From positions 1 to 17,807 of the forward strand of contig CAYTID010000046.1 of the NCBI GenBank assembly GCA_964437735.1: 17,807 nucleotides of DNA, given 5' to 3'. The translations under genes and the position numbers were made by a program. Source of the DNA: CAYTID01 sp964437735. GTDB lineage: Bacteria > Bacteroidota > Ignavibacteria > UBA10030 > BY39. Shown here one piece after another: positions 1-6,738 of the stretch. The stretch's first letter is position 1, and each line of letters opens with the position of its first letter. The notes below the pieces were generated by a model, which saw only the letters and a program-made list of their open reading frames with translations, was not told the origin of the DNA and did no database searches.

Positions 1-554
1 AATATTCCGCCAATACCGTCAAAAATTGGATAACCTAAATAGCTCAAGCCGATTGAGATCAGAGCGAACGTTGAGGCTATTACATCGTTTAGGCTGTCGA
101 TTGAACTGGCTAATATCACAGGACTTCTTTGTTCCCGACCAACCTTTCTAAAATGTAAAGTCATTATAGTTTTTAAAAATATTGTAACGATAATTACAGT
201 AAATGGGAGCCAGTTGATATTATCGACAGTTGGATAAAAAAGTCGCTGAATGGATTCTTTTATAAAATTAAATCCCACCACACCTGCAAGGATTGCATAC
301 AATAATCCGGCTATCGGTTCAGCCGCCTGGTGTCCGAATTGATGATCGTGATCCGCTTTTCTTTGTGCGATTCGGATACTGAAAATTGTGGCAATTGAAG
401 CAACAATATCCATCAATGAATTAAATGCGTCAGAGATAAGAGCAATACTTCCGACATACAATCCTACCCAAAATTTCAGTATAAACAAAAAAGTATTTGA
501 AATGAATCCAAAGATTGCTGCCATTAAACGGGATTTTGGTTTTTCGTTATTCAT
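1..554 (-). CDS. Cation diffusion facilitator transporter, probably Mn-type; 3' end cut by window edge
   Basis: Reading the minus strand from ATG at 554-552 gives 184 codons with no stop before the edge. The product is an inner-membrane CDF antiporter that exports divalent metal. Visible hallmarks are SDAFNSLMDIVAS in the second membrane segment (residues 41-53), the loop motif HDHQFGHQAAEPIAG (69-83) typical of the family, and SSIDSLNDVIAS (150-161) in the fifth segment. The four ligand positions of transport site A read N45, D49, D153 and D157, and fall at the same numbers as in E. coli FieF (D45, D49, H153, D157). The missing histidine and N-D/D-D set resemble bacterial manganese exporters of the MntE kind rather than zinc exporters, so Mn2+ is inferred as substrate. 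The C-terminal cytoplasmic domain is outside the window. The start overlaps the end of the CstA gene by 8 nt, so the two are probably cotranscribed and translationally coupled. Confidence 0.88.
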   Translation of the reverse strand, partial: MNNEKPKSRLMAAIFGFISNTFLFILKFWVGLYVGSIALISDAFNSLMDIVASIATIFSIRIAQRKADHDHQFGHQAAEPIAGLLYAILAGVVGFNFIKESIQRLFYPTVDNINWLPFTVIIVTIFLKTIMTLHFRKVGREQRSPVILASSIDSLNDVIASTFALISIGLSYLGYPIFDGIGGI

Positions 555-2184
555 TTGAATATTTCATTTGTCGGATTTTTTTAAGGAATTCGTAAGCAAC
601 GATGCCTCCTAATATAGTTAATATTGTTGAAATAACAGCAAGGAAGATGTTCGATGTTGGGATATAAATCCAGAATAGTTGATAAATCAGAGCAGCCTGT
701 GTCGTTATTAGCATGAAAATCGCCGGCAATAGCATATATCGTTTAGGTCTCTTAAAACCAAACCAATAAGCCGTAGCGACAAATAATGCTATGGCTGCAA
801 CAAGTTGATTTGATGCTCCAAAGACGGGCCATAAAATTTTCCACCCATTTCCCTGTGCTAAAATGTATGCTAATATAATTCCAAGTAGTGCTGCTATGTA
901 ACGATTATTAAAAAAATTTAACTTTGTCCCTACAGATTCCTGAACGATATATCTCGCGAGTCTTACTGTAGTATCGAGTGTGGTTAGTATAAATGCATTA
1001 AGCATCAGCACGCCAAATGAGATGCCTATGAATAATGGAATACCGATCGCATTCAAGACTCTCCCGAGTGCAGTTCCGAAAGTGATGTTCGCACTTTGTT
1101 TGAGGAGATCCTGGAATATATATCCATTAAGTTCTGCTTCAGGTGCCTTTACCCAGTATAAAGCTGCACTCATTAATATGATAACGAGCAATGCGAGAGC
1201 TCCTTCAGTGAGCATTCCGCCGAAAGCAATTTTCTTACCGTCTGTTTCACGCTGTAATTGTTTTGCTGATGTTCCGCTAGCGACGAGCGAATGAAATCCT
1301 GAAATAGCGCCGCATGCAACAGTAATAAATAATACGGGCCACAAAGTTCCGCTGCCTGATTCGAATGAAATATAAGCAGGGGCAGATATCTCAAGATTGC
1401 TGAAGAACAATCCTATGAAACCTAATGCCAAACCGGCAATTAGAAGATACATCGATAAATAATCGCGTGGCTGCAAGAGAACCCAAACAGGGATAGTTGC
1501 GGCAATCAATGCGTAGAAGAAACTTGATAACAACCAAAAATCATAAGAAGCAATAATAGGAAAATAATCTCCGAGAAATATCAACACAAGAAGTATGATT
1601 ATGGAAAATGTTGTGGATATCGACAAATTCATTTTCTTTAAATGAGTGACGTATCCAAATCCTATTGCGAGGAATATCAAGCCTACAGTTGGTAAAACAA
1701 TTTCAGGCTTTTGAATAAAAGTTTGTGCAGTCAGAACTGCAAATACCGCTTGTACTAAAGCTAAAGCAAGCCAAACGAATATCGAAAATATCCATCGGGC
1801 AGTTTTTGAAATACTTTGCTCTGTTATTTTGGTTATTGATACACCATTGCTGCGGACTGATGCCATTAACGAAGTATAGTCATGAACCGCCCCCATAAAG
1901 ACTGAACCGAGTAAAACCCAAATTAATGTCGGCAACCAGCCGAAATATGAACATGCAAGTATTGGTCCGATTATCGGACCGGCGCCGGCTAACGATGAGA
2001 AATGATGACCAAAAAGAACCGGCGTTTTAGTAGGAAGAAAGTCCATGTTATCATGAATTCTGACAGCGGGAGTAAGATTTGCATTATCCGGCTTGATTAT
2101 TTTCTTTTCTATAATTTTGCCATACCACCGATATGCAAAGACAAACCAAGCAATTCCCAGAATAGCTATCAAGCTTGCATTCAT
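547..2184 (-). CDS. cstA: CstA-family carbon starvation / pyruvate-peptide transporter
   Basis: A 545-residue polytopic inner-membrane protein. The family signature GHHFSSLAGAGPIIGPILA lies at residues 59-77, followed by HDY at 101-103. A second conserved block near the C-terminus has WPVFGASNQLVAA. Hydrophobic segments run through nearly the whole length. E. coli CstA and BtsT (YjiY) are about 700 residues and import peptides or pyruvate; the 545-residue length matches the shorter form found in many other bacteria. The exact substrate cannot be read from the sequence. The ATG at 2184 is preceded by GGAAAA and puts the first membrane segment right at the N-terminus. The gene heads a minus-strand pair with the CDF transporter, whose start codon overlaps this stop. 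It is divergent from the response-regulator remnant, with a candidate promoter at 2233-2261. Confidence 0.93.
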   Translation of the reverse strand: MNASLIAILGIAWFVFAYRWYGKIIEKKIIKPDNANLTPAVRIHDNMDFLPTKTPVLFGHHFSSLAGAGPIIGPILACSYFGWLPTLIWVLLGSVFMGAVHDYTSLMASVRSNGVSITKITEQSISKTARWIFSIFVWLALALVQAVFAVLTAQTFIQKPEIVLPTVGLIFLAIGFGYVTHLKKMNLSISTTFSIIILLVLIFLGDYFPIIASYDFWLLSSFFYALIAATIPVWVLLQPRDYLSMYLLIAGLALGFIGLFFSNLEISAPAYISFESGSGTLWPVLFITVACGAISGFHSLVASGTSAKQLQRETDGKKIAFGGMLTEGALALLVIILMSAALYWVKAPEAELNGYIFQDLLKQSANITFGTALGRVLNAIGIPLFIGISFGVLMLNAFILTTLDTTVRLARYIVQESVGTKLNFFNNRYIAALLGIILAYILAQGNGWKILWPVFGASNQLVAAIALFVATAYWFGFKRPKRYMLLPAIFMLITTQAALIYQLFWIYIPTSNIFLAVISTILTILGGIVAYEFLKKIRQMKYSNE

Positions 2185-2232
2185 TTTTCCGTTTTATATA
2201 ATGTAATTATTTAAAAATAATGGATTTTTGTT

Positions 2233-2261
2233 AATATAACATAAATGGATTATTCTCGCAA
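2233..2261 (-). promoter_or_regulatory. Candidate sigma70-type promoter for cstA
   Basis: Read on the minus strand, TTGCGA (2261-2256) is separated by 17 nt from TATATT (2238-2233), about 50 nt upstream of the cstA start. The -35 matches the consensus poorly (4 of 6) and the region is AT-rich, so a chance match is quite possible. Confidence 0.3.
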
Positions 2262-2347
2262 AAATATTCAATTATGCGTCAATCGGTGTATCTCTTCTAA
2301 TTTTAACAATGTGGGGATGTCTTGCTATCCATCCACATGGAATAGGA

Positions 2348-2607
2348 GTCCTTGTCGATTTTAAAAAATGTGAAATAATTAAATGACTGCCAAAGAATTA
2401 AGAGTTCTTAAATATCTGATTTACCACAAGGGGGAAGTGGTCAGACGTGATAAGCTGCTTGACGATGTGTGGGGTTATGATATTTTTCCGACTAAAAGAA
2501 CAGTGGATAATAATATCTTATCGCTGCGAAAGAAAATTGAAAATGACTACACAAAGCCAAAACACCAGCTGACCGTCCATTCTATGGGGTATAAATTCGT
2601 TAAGTAA
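2348..2607 (+). pseudogene. Remnant of an OmpR/PhoB-family response regulator (winged-helix domain only)
   Basis: The open stretch from ATG 2383 to 2607 encodes 74 residues forming a Trans_reg_C winged helix: MTAKELRVLKYL start, KLLDDVWGYD at 24-33, recognition helix RTVDNNILSLRKKI at 39-52, and wing LTVHSMGYKFVK at 63-74. Intact family members are about 225-240 residues with an N-terminal phosphoacceptor receiver domain, and none is present here. Just upstream, in another frame (2348-2383), VLVDFKKCEIIK resembles the first strand of the same effector domain and ends at TGA 2384-2386. In the ATG frame TAA directly precedes the ATG (2380-2382). So the gene seems to have lost its receiver and acquired a small deletion with a frameshift near 2381. 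No Shine-Dalgarno is seen before 2383 and no sensor kinase is nearby. A short translated orphan effector domain cannot be excluded. Confidence 0.75.
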
Positions 2608-2674
2608 AAGCAGTATTTGAAATTATAAACAATTTGTTTAATTTTAACTGTTTAAAATTAAAGCACAAAATATT

Positions 2675-3670
2675 ATGCCGATTTTCATTACAGGGTCCAC
2701 CGGTTTTATAGGAAATAAGCTCGCATTTAAACTCGCAGAGTCTGGTGAAATAATCCATGCGTTATGTAGGGCAAGCTCTGATGTAAGAGTACTCGAACAT
2801 CCAAATATAAAAATCTTTTACGGTGATGTAACTGATAAAGAAAGCATCATGCAAGCAATGTCAGGATGTAGTCAGGTTTATCACCTTGCCGCTTATGCAA
2901 AAAGTTATGCAAAAGATCCTTCATATTACTTTAAAGTTAATGTTGATGGTACAAAATATATTTGCGAATCTTCATTAAAGTTTGGTGTAAAAAAAGTTGT
3001 CATCACATCCACAGTAGTAACATTCGGTCCGACCGATAAAAATGAAAATAACGAAAAAATTATACGAGATGATACGGTTTTTTATACAACGTATGAACAC
3101 TCAAAATTTCTGGCTGAGAAGATGGTAAATACTTTTATTGAAAAAGGATTGAATGTTACAACCGTAAATCCGACTCGTGTTTTTGGTCCCGGGATGCTTA
3201 ACGAAAGCAATTCAGTAACACTTATGATTCAGATGTATCTGAAAGGGAAAATGAGAGTTTTATTAGGAGATGGTTGCGGCATCGGTAATTATGGATATGT
3301 TGATGATATTGTTCAAGGTCATATTCTGGCAATGGAAAAGGGAAAGATAGGTGAAAAATATATTCTCGGCGGCGAAAATGTTTCTTATAACCGGCTTTTT
3401 GAGATCATTTCCGGAATTACAGATAAAAAATTTTTCCAGATTAAAATTCCTAAAAAGCTGGCATTTATTTTTGCAAATATTGAGTCTGCACGGGCTAAAT
3501 ATTTTAATCACTATCCGCTGATAACTCCTGAGTGGGTAGAGACATTTTCGCTCGACTGGATTTACTCTTCAAAAAAAGCAGAAGCCGAGTTAGGATATGT
3601 TATTACTCCGCTCAGTGAATCTTTACAGGAAACAATAAAATGGTTAAACAGAATAGATAAAAGAAAGTAA
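2675..3670 (+). CDS. Extended SDR-family NAD(P)-dependent epimerase/reductase, HpnA/DFR-like
   Basis: A 331-residue cytoplasmic oxidoreductase of the extended short-chain dehydrogenase family. The Rossmann nucleotide-binding motif TGSTGFIG is at residues 6-13, GDVTD at 50-54, and HLAA at 70-73. The catalytic pair is Y140 and K144 (YEHSK), with TST at 111-113 supplying the active-site hydroxyl. NPTRVFGPG (165-173), YVDDIVQGH (208-216) and KYILGGENVS (228-237) closely follow the pattern of hopanoid-associated sugar epimerase HpnA and dihydroflavonol-4-reductase-like proteins. The real substrate (nucleotide sugar, sterol-like or other ketone) is not determined by the sequence, and no hopanoid genes are in view. 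It leads a tight operon: the CPBP gene starts 4 nt after its stop and the PAP2 gene follows 15 nt later, so a role in lipid or glycolipid metabolism is a reasonable guess. Confidence 0.88.
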   Translation: MPIFITGSTGFIGNKLAFKLAESGEIIHALCRASSDVRVLEHPNIKIFYGDVTDKESIMQAMSGCSQVYHLAAYAKSYAKDPSYYFKVNVDGTKYICESSLKFGVKKVVITSTVVTFGPTDKNENNEKIIRDDTVFYTTYEHSKFLAEKMVNTFIEKGLNVTTVNPTRVFGPGMLNESNSVTLMIQMYLKGKMRVLLGDGCGIGNYGYVDDIVQGHILAMEKGKIGEKYILGGENVSYNRLFEIISGITDKKFFQIKIPKKLAFIFANIESARAKYFNHYPLITPEWVETFSLDWIYSSKKAEAELGYVITPLSESLQETIKWLNRIDKRK

Positions 3671-3674
3671 TCGG

Positions 3675-4406
3675 ATGTCCTTAAAAAATATTATTTTCGG
3701 TGATCATTTGAAATTTACACAGGAAAATTATAAACCAACATTGATTTTTTTGATGGCGGCATTGATTCCGACTCTATTTCATTATTTCGGATCACGGGAA
3801 TTTTATGTCGATTTAGTAAATTCCGAAAATCTTCAATTGAAAAATTCCGATTTGGAACCGGTAATATATCTCTTTGTAACCGGTTTTATACTGATGGGGA
3901 TGTTGCCTTTTATTGTAATGAAATATATTTTCAAAGAATCCCATACAGGTTATGGACTACAAATCGGTGACTGGAAATCGGGACTCAAATCGACGGCTAT
4001 TCTTATTCCTGTGATTGCGATATTTCTTTTGTTTCCATCGGCATTTCAAAAAGAGTTTAATACATTTTATCCTTTATACAAATCGAAGGATGGATTTGAT
4101 AATTTCTTTATTCTGTACGAATTTTTGCGTTTGATCTTCTACTATTTTGCTTGGGAATATTTTTATCGTGGGTTTATACTTTTCGGATTGAGAAGCTACA
4201 TCGGCAACTGGAATGCTATACTTGTCCAGATGATACCCTCCTGTCTGTGGCACATAGGATATCCGACCGGTGAAATTCTTGGCGCTATTCCGGGTGGAAT
4301 TCTATTCGGAATTCTTGCGATACGTACAAATTCGATATTTTGGCCCCTTCTTTTACATTGGCTGATAGGTGTTTTGCTGGATGTATTTATCATTCTGATT
4401 AATTAA
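3675..4406 (+). CDS. CPBP (CAAX/bacteriocin-processing) family intramembrane metalloprotease homologue
   Basis: A 243-residue multi-pass membrane protein. The family's three conserved blocks are visible in the C-terminal half: WEYFYRGF at 160-167 (E161 and R165 of the E-x3-R motif, with tryptophan in place of the first glutamate of the common EE pair), LWHIG at 191-195 (H193), and LLLHWLIG at 225-232 (H228). These residues form the glutamate/histidine active site of Rce1-type glutamyl proteases. Bacterial members are mostly uncharacterised; some process or confer immunity to bacteriocins, but no peptide substrate gene is seen here. AAAGAAAG lies just before the ATG and overlaps the end of the SDR gene, giving a 4-nt gap that implies cotranscription. 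Membrane segments are visible near residues 21-37, 63-84, 107-121 and 150-160, and in the C-terminal block. Confidence 0.85.
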   Translation: MSLKNIIFGDHLKFTQENYKPTLIFLMAALIPTLFHYFGSREFYVDLVNSENLQLKNSDLEPVIYLFVTGFILMGMLPFIVMKYIFKESHTGYGLQIGDWKSGLKSTAILIPVIAIFLLFPSAFQKEFNTFYPLYKSKDGFDNFFILYEFLRLIFYYFAWEYFYRGFILFGLRSYIGNWNAILVQMIPSCLWHIGYPTGEILGAIPGGILFGILAIRTNSIFWPLLLHWLIGVLLDVFIILIN

Positions 4407-4421
4407 AAAAATGAGAAATAT

Positions 4422-5294
4422 TTGCCTTTCGTGAAATCAAAATCTGATTATGTAAAACTATTAGATGTAATAGTTTTGGTATTTATTACCTTGCTATTGC
4501 TTTTGACATTAATATTTTCTCAGAAAATAGATAAATGGGAAAATGTTATGCGAAATTTATTCCTGATTGGAATAGCATATTTTCTGATTAAAGTGATTAT
4601 TGACAAAATAGTAAATAATTTTTTCCAGCTATTTGCTCGTGCTTCTCTTATAGCCGGTATCAATGGATTATTATTCGATGAAATCCAGCATCTGCAACAT
4701 ATATTTGTCAATGGATGGATGGATCAGCAATTAATTAATCTCGACGAATGGATTTTTGGAATTGAATTATCAAAAGCCCTCGATAGAGTAACTACTCCCT
4801 GGTTGACCGAAGCCATGATGTTTGCATACACCGTATATGTACCATTGATAATTTTTGTTGCGCTCTTTTGCTATTTTAAATCGGGTAAAATTGCCGGTGA
4901 AGATTACCTTGTGCATCTGACGCTCGCATATTTTCTGTCATATTTAGGATTTTTAATATATCCCGTCGCAGGACCATTATTCTACCAACCAGAAATTTAT
5001 ACCAATCCGTTAAAGGGAGGACTGTTCACATATTTTGGAGAATGGATCAGACAAAATGCACATTATCCTGGTGGAAATTTACCTAGTCCTCATTGCGCTG
5101 CGGGTACAATTATGCTTGTGATGTCATATAAATATAATCGTAGTATATACTATATTCTTCTCCCTATAATTATTTTACTGTATATTTCAACTGTATATGG
5201 AAGATATCATTATGCGATGGATGGAGTATTGGGGATTTTGTTGGGATTTTTAATTCCGGGTATAAGTAAAAAAAAATTTGGATGGTGGAAATAA
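4422..5294 (+). CDS. PAP2-superfamily phosphatase / inositolphosphotransferase-like membrane protein
   Basis: A 290-residue polytopic protein. Two of the three PAP2 active-site motifs are clear: PSPH at 221-224 (general acid H224) and YGRYHYAMDG at 259-268 (R261, nucleophile H263, D267). The N-terminal KxxxxxxRP motif is not obvious; with NPLKGG at 195-200 this resembles the Aur1/Ipt1-like branch of the superfamily, so phosphotransferase activity on a lipid head group is possible as well as dephosphorylation of a lipid phosphate. The start is uncertain. No ATG precedes the first membrane segment: TTG at 4422 (GAGA 5 nt upstream) and GTG at 4431 both keep it, while the first in-frame ATG (4548) would remove it. 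It lies 15 nt after the CPBP gene, as the third gene of the operon. No convincing terminator follows. Confidence 0.87.
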   Translation: MPFVKSKSDYVKLLDVIVLVFITLLLLLTLIFSQKIDKWENVMRNLFLIGIAYFLIKVIIDKIVNNFFQLFARASLIAGINGLLFDEIQHLQHIFVNGWMDQQLINLDEWIFGIELSKALDRVTTPWLTEAMMFAYTVYVPLIIFVALFCYFKSGKIAGEDYLVHLTLAYFLSYLGFLIYPVAGPLFYQPEIYTNPLKGGLFTYFGEWIRQNAHYPGGNLPSPHCAAGTIMLVMSYKYNRSIYYILLPIIILLYISTVYGRYHYAMDGVLGILLGFLIPGISKKKFGWWK

Positions 5295-5435
5295 GCGTTT
5301 TCCAATTGTATCAGGAATTTTACACATCTGTGATAAAATAATTATATTTATTTTGATATTGAAAATTTTTACGGCAGGTTTTTTATTTCTATTATTCTTA
5401 TATTAAAACGAAAAAATAATTATGAAAGTAAAAAT

Positions 5436-6656
5436 ATGAAGATATTTATTATTGCCTGTCCATTATTTTTAATGGCCCAGCTGAATCTTTATGCTCAGAA
5501 TAATGGTTTTGCAAATTTCGAAATCGTCGAAAGTATTCCAATCGAAACTGATTTTGATTATCCGGATATCCTGAATACATCTGAAGTCTGGCTTGAGATG
5601 ATAAATGGTGCAAAGAGAACTCTGGACATCGAGCAATTTTATATTTCTACTCAATCGGGTGAACCACTCGAAGAAATCATTCAAGCAATAATCGAAGCAG
5701 GGAAACGTGGAGTTAATGTTAGGATTATTGCCGATGGGGGAATGCACAAAACATATCCCGAAACCTTAGACAAATTGTCAAAAGAAAAAAATATAGAAGT
5801 AAGGTTAATTAACTACCGTCAGATATCAGGAGGAGTACAGCATGCAAAATATTTCATTGTCGACGGAAAGGCTGTTTTTATTGGAAGTCAGAATTTTGAT
5901 TGGCGGGCGTTGAAGCATATTTTTGAACTCGGATTTCGTATCGTCGATGAGAACGCTGCAAAAATTTTCACCGATGTATTTGAAATCGATTGGAAATTAT
6001 CTTCTAATGATACAACAATTACAAAAGAACAAATTGTATTGAGGAAAAAATACAATGTCCCCCTTATCATGACCGACAACCAAGATACAATAAAATATTT
6101 TCCTACATTTAGCTCCATTGGTTATATTCCCGATGAGAATTTATGGGATGAAAAGCATATTACAGGTTTGATTGACAGAGCAGAGAAAGAATTATTTTTT
6201 CATGTCTTAACGTATTCGCCGGTTTCAAGCAGAAATTCTTATTATGCCGAAATTGATAATGCCTTACGACGTGCGGCAGTCAGGGGGGTGAAAGTACACG
6301 TTATGACTTCCGATTGGTCAAAGCGTAAACCTGTAATTTTTTATTTGAAGAGTTTATCATTAGTCCCTAACATAACTGTAAAGATGAGTACAATTCCGGA
6401 ATGGTCCGGCGGGTATATCCCATTTGCAAGAGTTGATCATCGAAAATATCTTCTCATTGACGACAATTTCTGCTGGTTAGGAACGAGCAACTGGGAAAAA
6501 AGTTATTTTCACGCCGGAAGAAATCTCGGTGTTGTGGTCGAAAGCAGTAAAATTAACAAAACTCTGAAAGATATTTACTTGAAAAGCTGGAATGGACCTT
6601 ATAGTTACGAGATCAAACCGGAGATTGATTACTCACCTCCAAAGGTAGGCGAATAA
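5436..6656 (+). CDS. Secreted phospholipase D superfamily protein, PLD3/PLD4-like
   Basis: A 406-residue protein with an N-terminal signal peptide (hydrophobic to about residue 18, probable cleavage after YAQ at 21). Both HKD catalytic motifs are intact: HAKYFIVD at 136-143 (H136, K138, D143) and HRKYLLID at 335-342 (H335, K337, D342). Each is followed by its glycine-rich partner, GSQNFDWRAL (150-159) and GTSNWEKSYF (349-358). The DWR after the first motif and the SNW-x3-YF after the second are features I associate with animal PLD3/PLD4 and poxvirus K4-type proteins, which act as 5' exonucleases and on lysosomal lipids, rather than with cardiolipin synthases. Predicted location is the periplasm or outside the cell; substrate is open (nucleic acid or phospholipid phosphodiester). 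It is 141 nt downstream of the PAP2 gene and 82 nt upstream of the EEP-fusion gene. Confidence 0.9.
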   Translation: MKIFIIACPLFLMAQLNLYAQNNGFANFEIVESIPIETDFDYPDILNTSEVWLEMINGAKRTLDIEQFYISTQSGEPLEEIIQAIIEAGKRGVNVRIIADGGMHKTYPETLDKLSKEKNIEVRLINYRQISGGVQHAKYFIVDGKAVFIGSQNFDWRALKHIFELGFRIVDENAAKIFTDVFEIDWKLSSNDTTITKEQIVLRKKYNVPLIMTDNQDTIKYFPTFSSIGYIPDENLWDEKHITGLIDRAEKELFFHVLTYSPVSSRNSYYAEIDNALRRAAVRGVKVHVMTSDWSKRKPVIFYLKSLSLVPNITVKMSTIPEWSGGYIPFARVDHRKYLLIDDNFCWLGTSNWEKSYFHAGRNLGVVVESSKINKTLKDIYLKSWNGPYSYEIKPEIDYSPPKVGE

Positions 6657-6663
6657 TTTTTTA

Positions 6664-6692
6664 TTGCTTTTGATTATTTATTTGATTAAAAT
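6664..6692 (+). promoter_or_regulatory. Candidate promoter for the EEP-fusion gene
   Basis: TTGCTT (6664-6669) is separated by 17 nt from TAAAAT (6687-6692), about 46 nt before the start codon at 6739. The -10 is good and the -35 only half matches. Because the stretch is very AT-rich this could be chance. Confidence 0.3.
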
Positions 6693-6738
6693 TAAATGAA
6701 TAAAATCAGTAACATCAGTAAATATTAGTTATTAAATT

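Noticed and set aside
2245..2364. Small plus-strand ORF (39 codons) upstream of the response-regulator remnant
   Set aside because: No similarity recognised, no ribosome binding site, and odd composition (five cysteines) in a decayed region.
5318..5338. Hairpin TTTTACACA / TGTGATAAAA after the PAP2 gene
   Set aside because: AT-rich with a bulge and a 2-nt centre, and no clean T tract follows; too weak to call a terminator.
5295..5435. Possible Bacteroidetes-type promoter (TAnnTTTG) before the PLD gene
   Set aside because: Only near-matches such as TTATTTTG were found, with the wrong spacing of the TA; not better than chance in this AT-rich gap.
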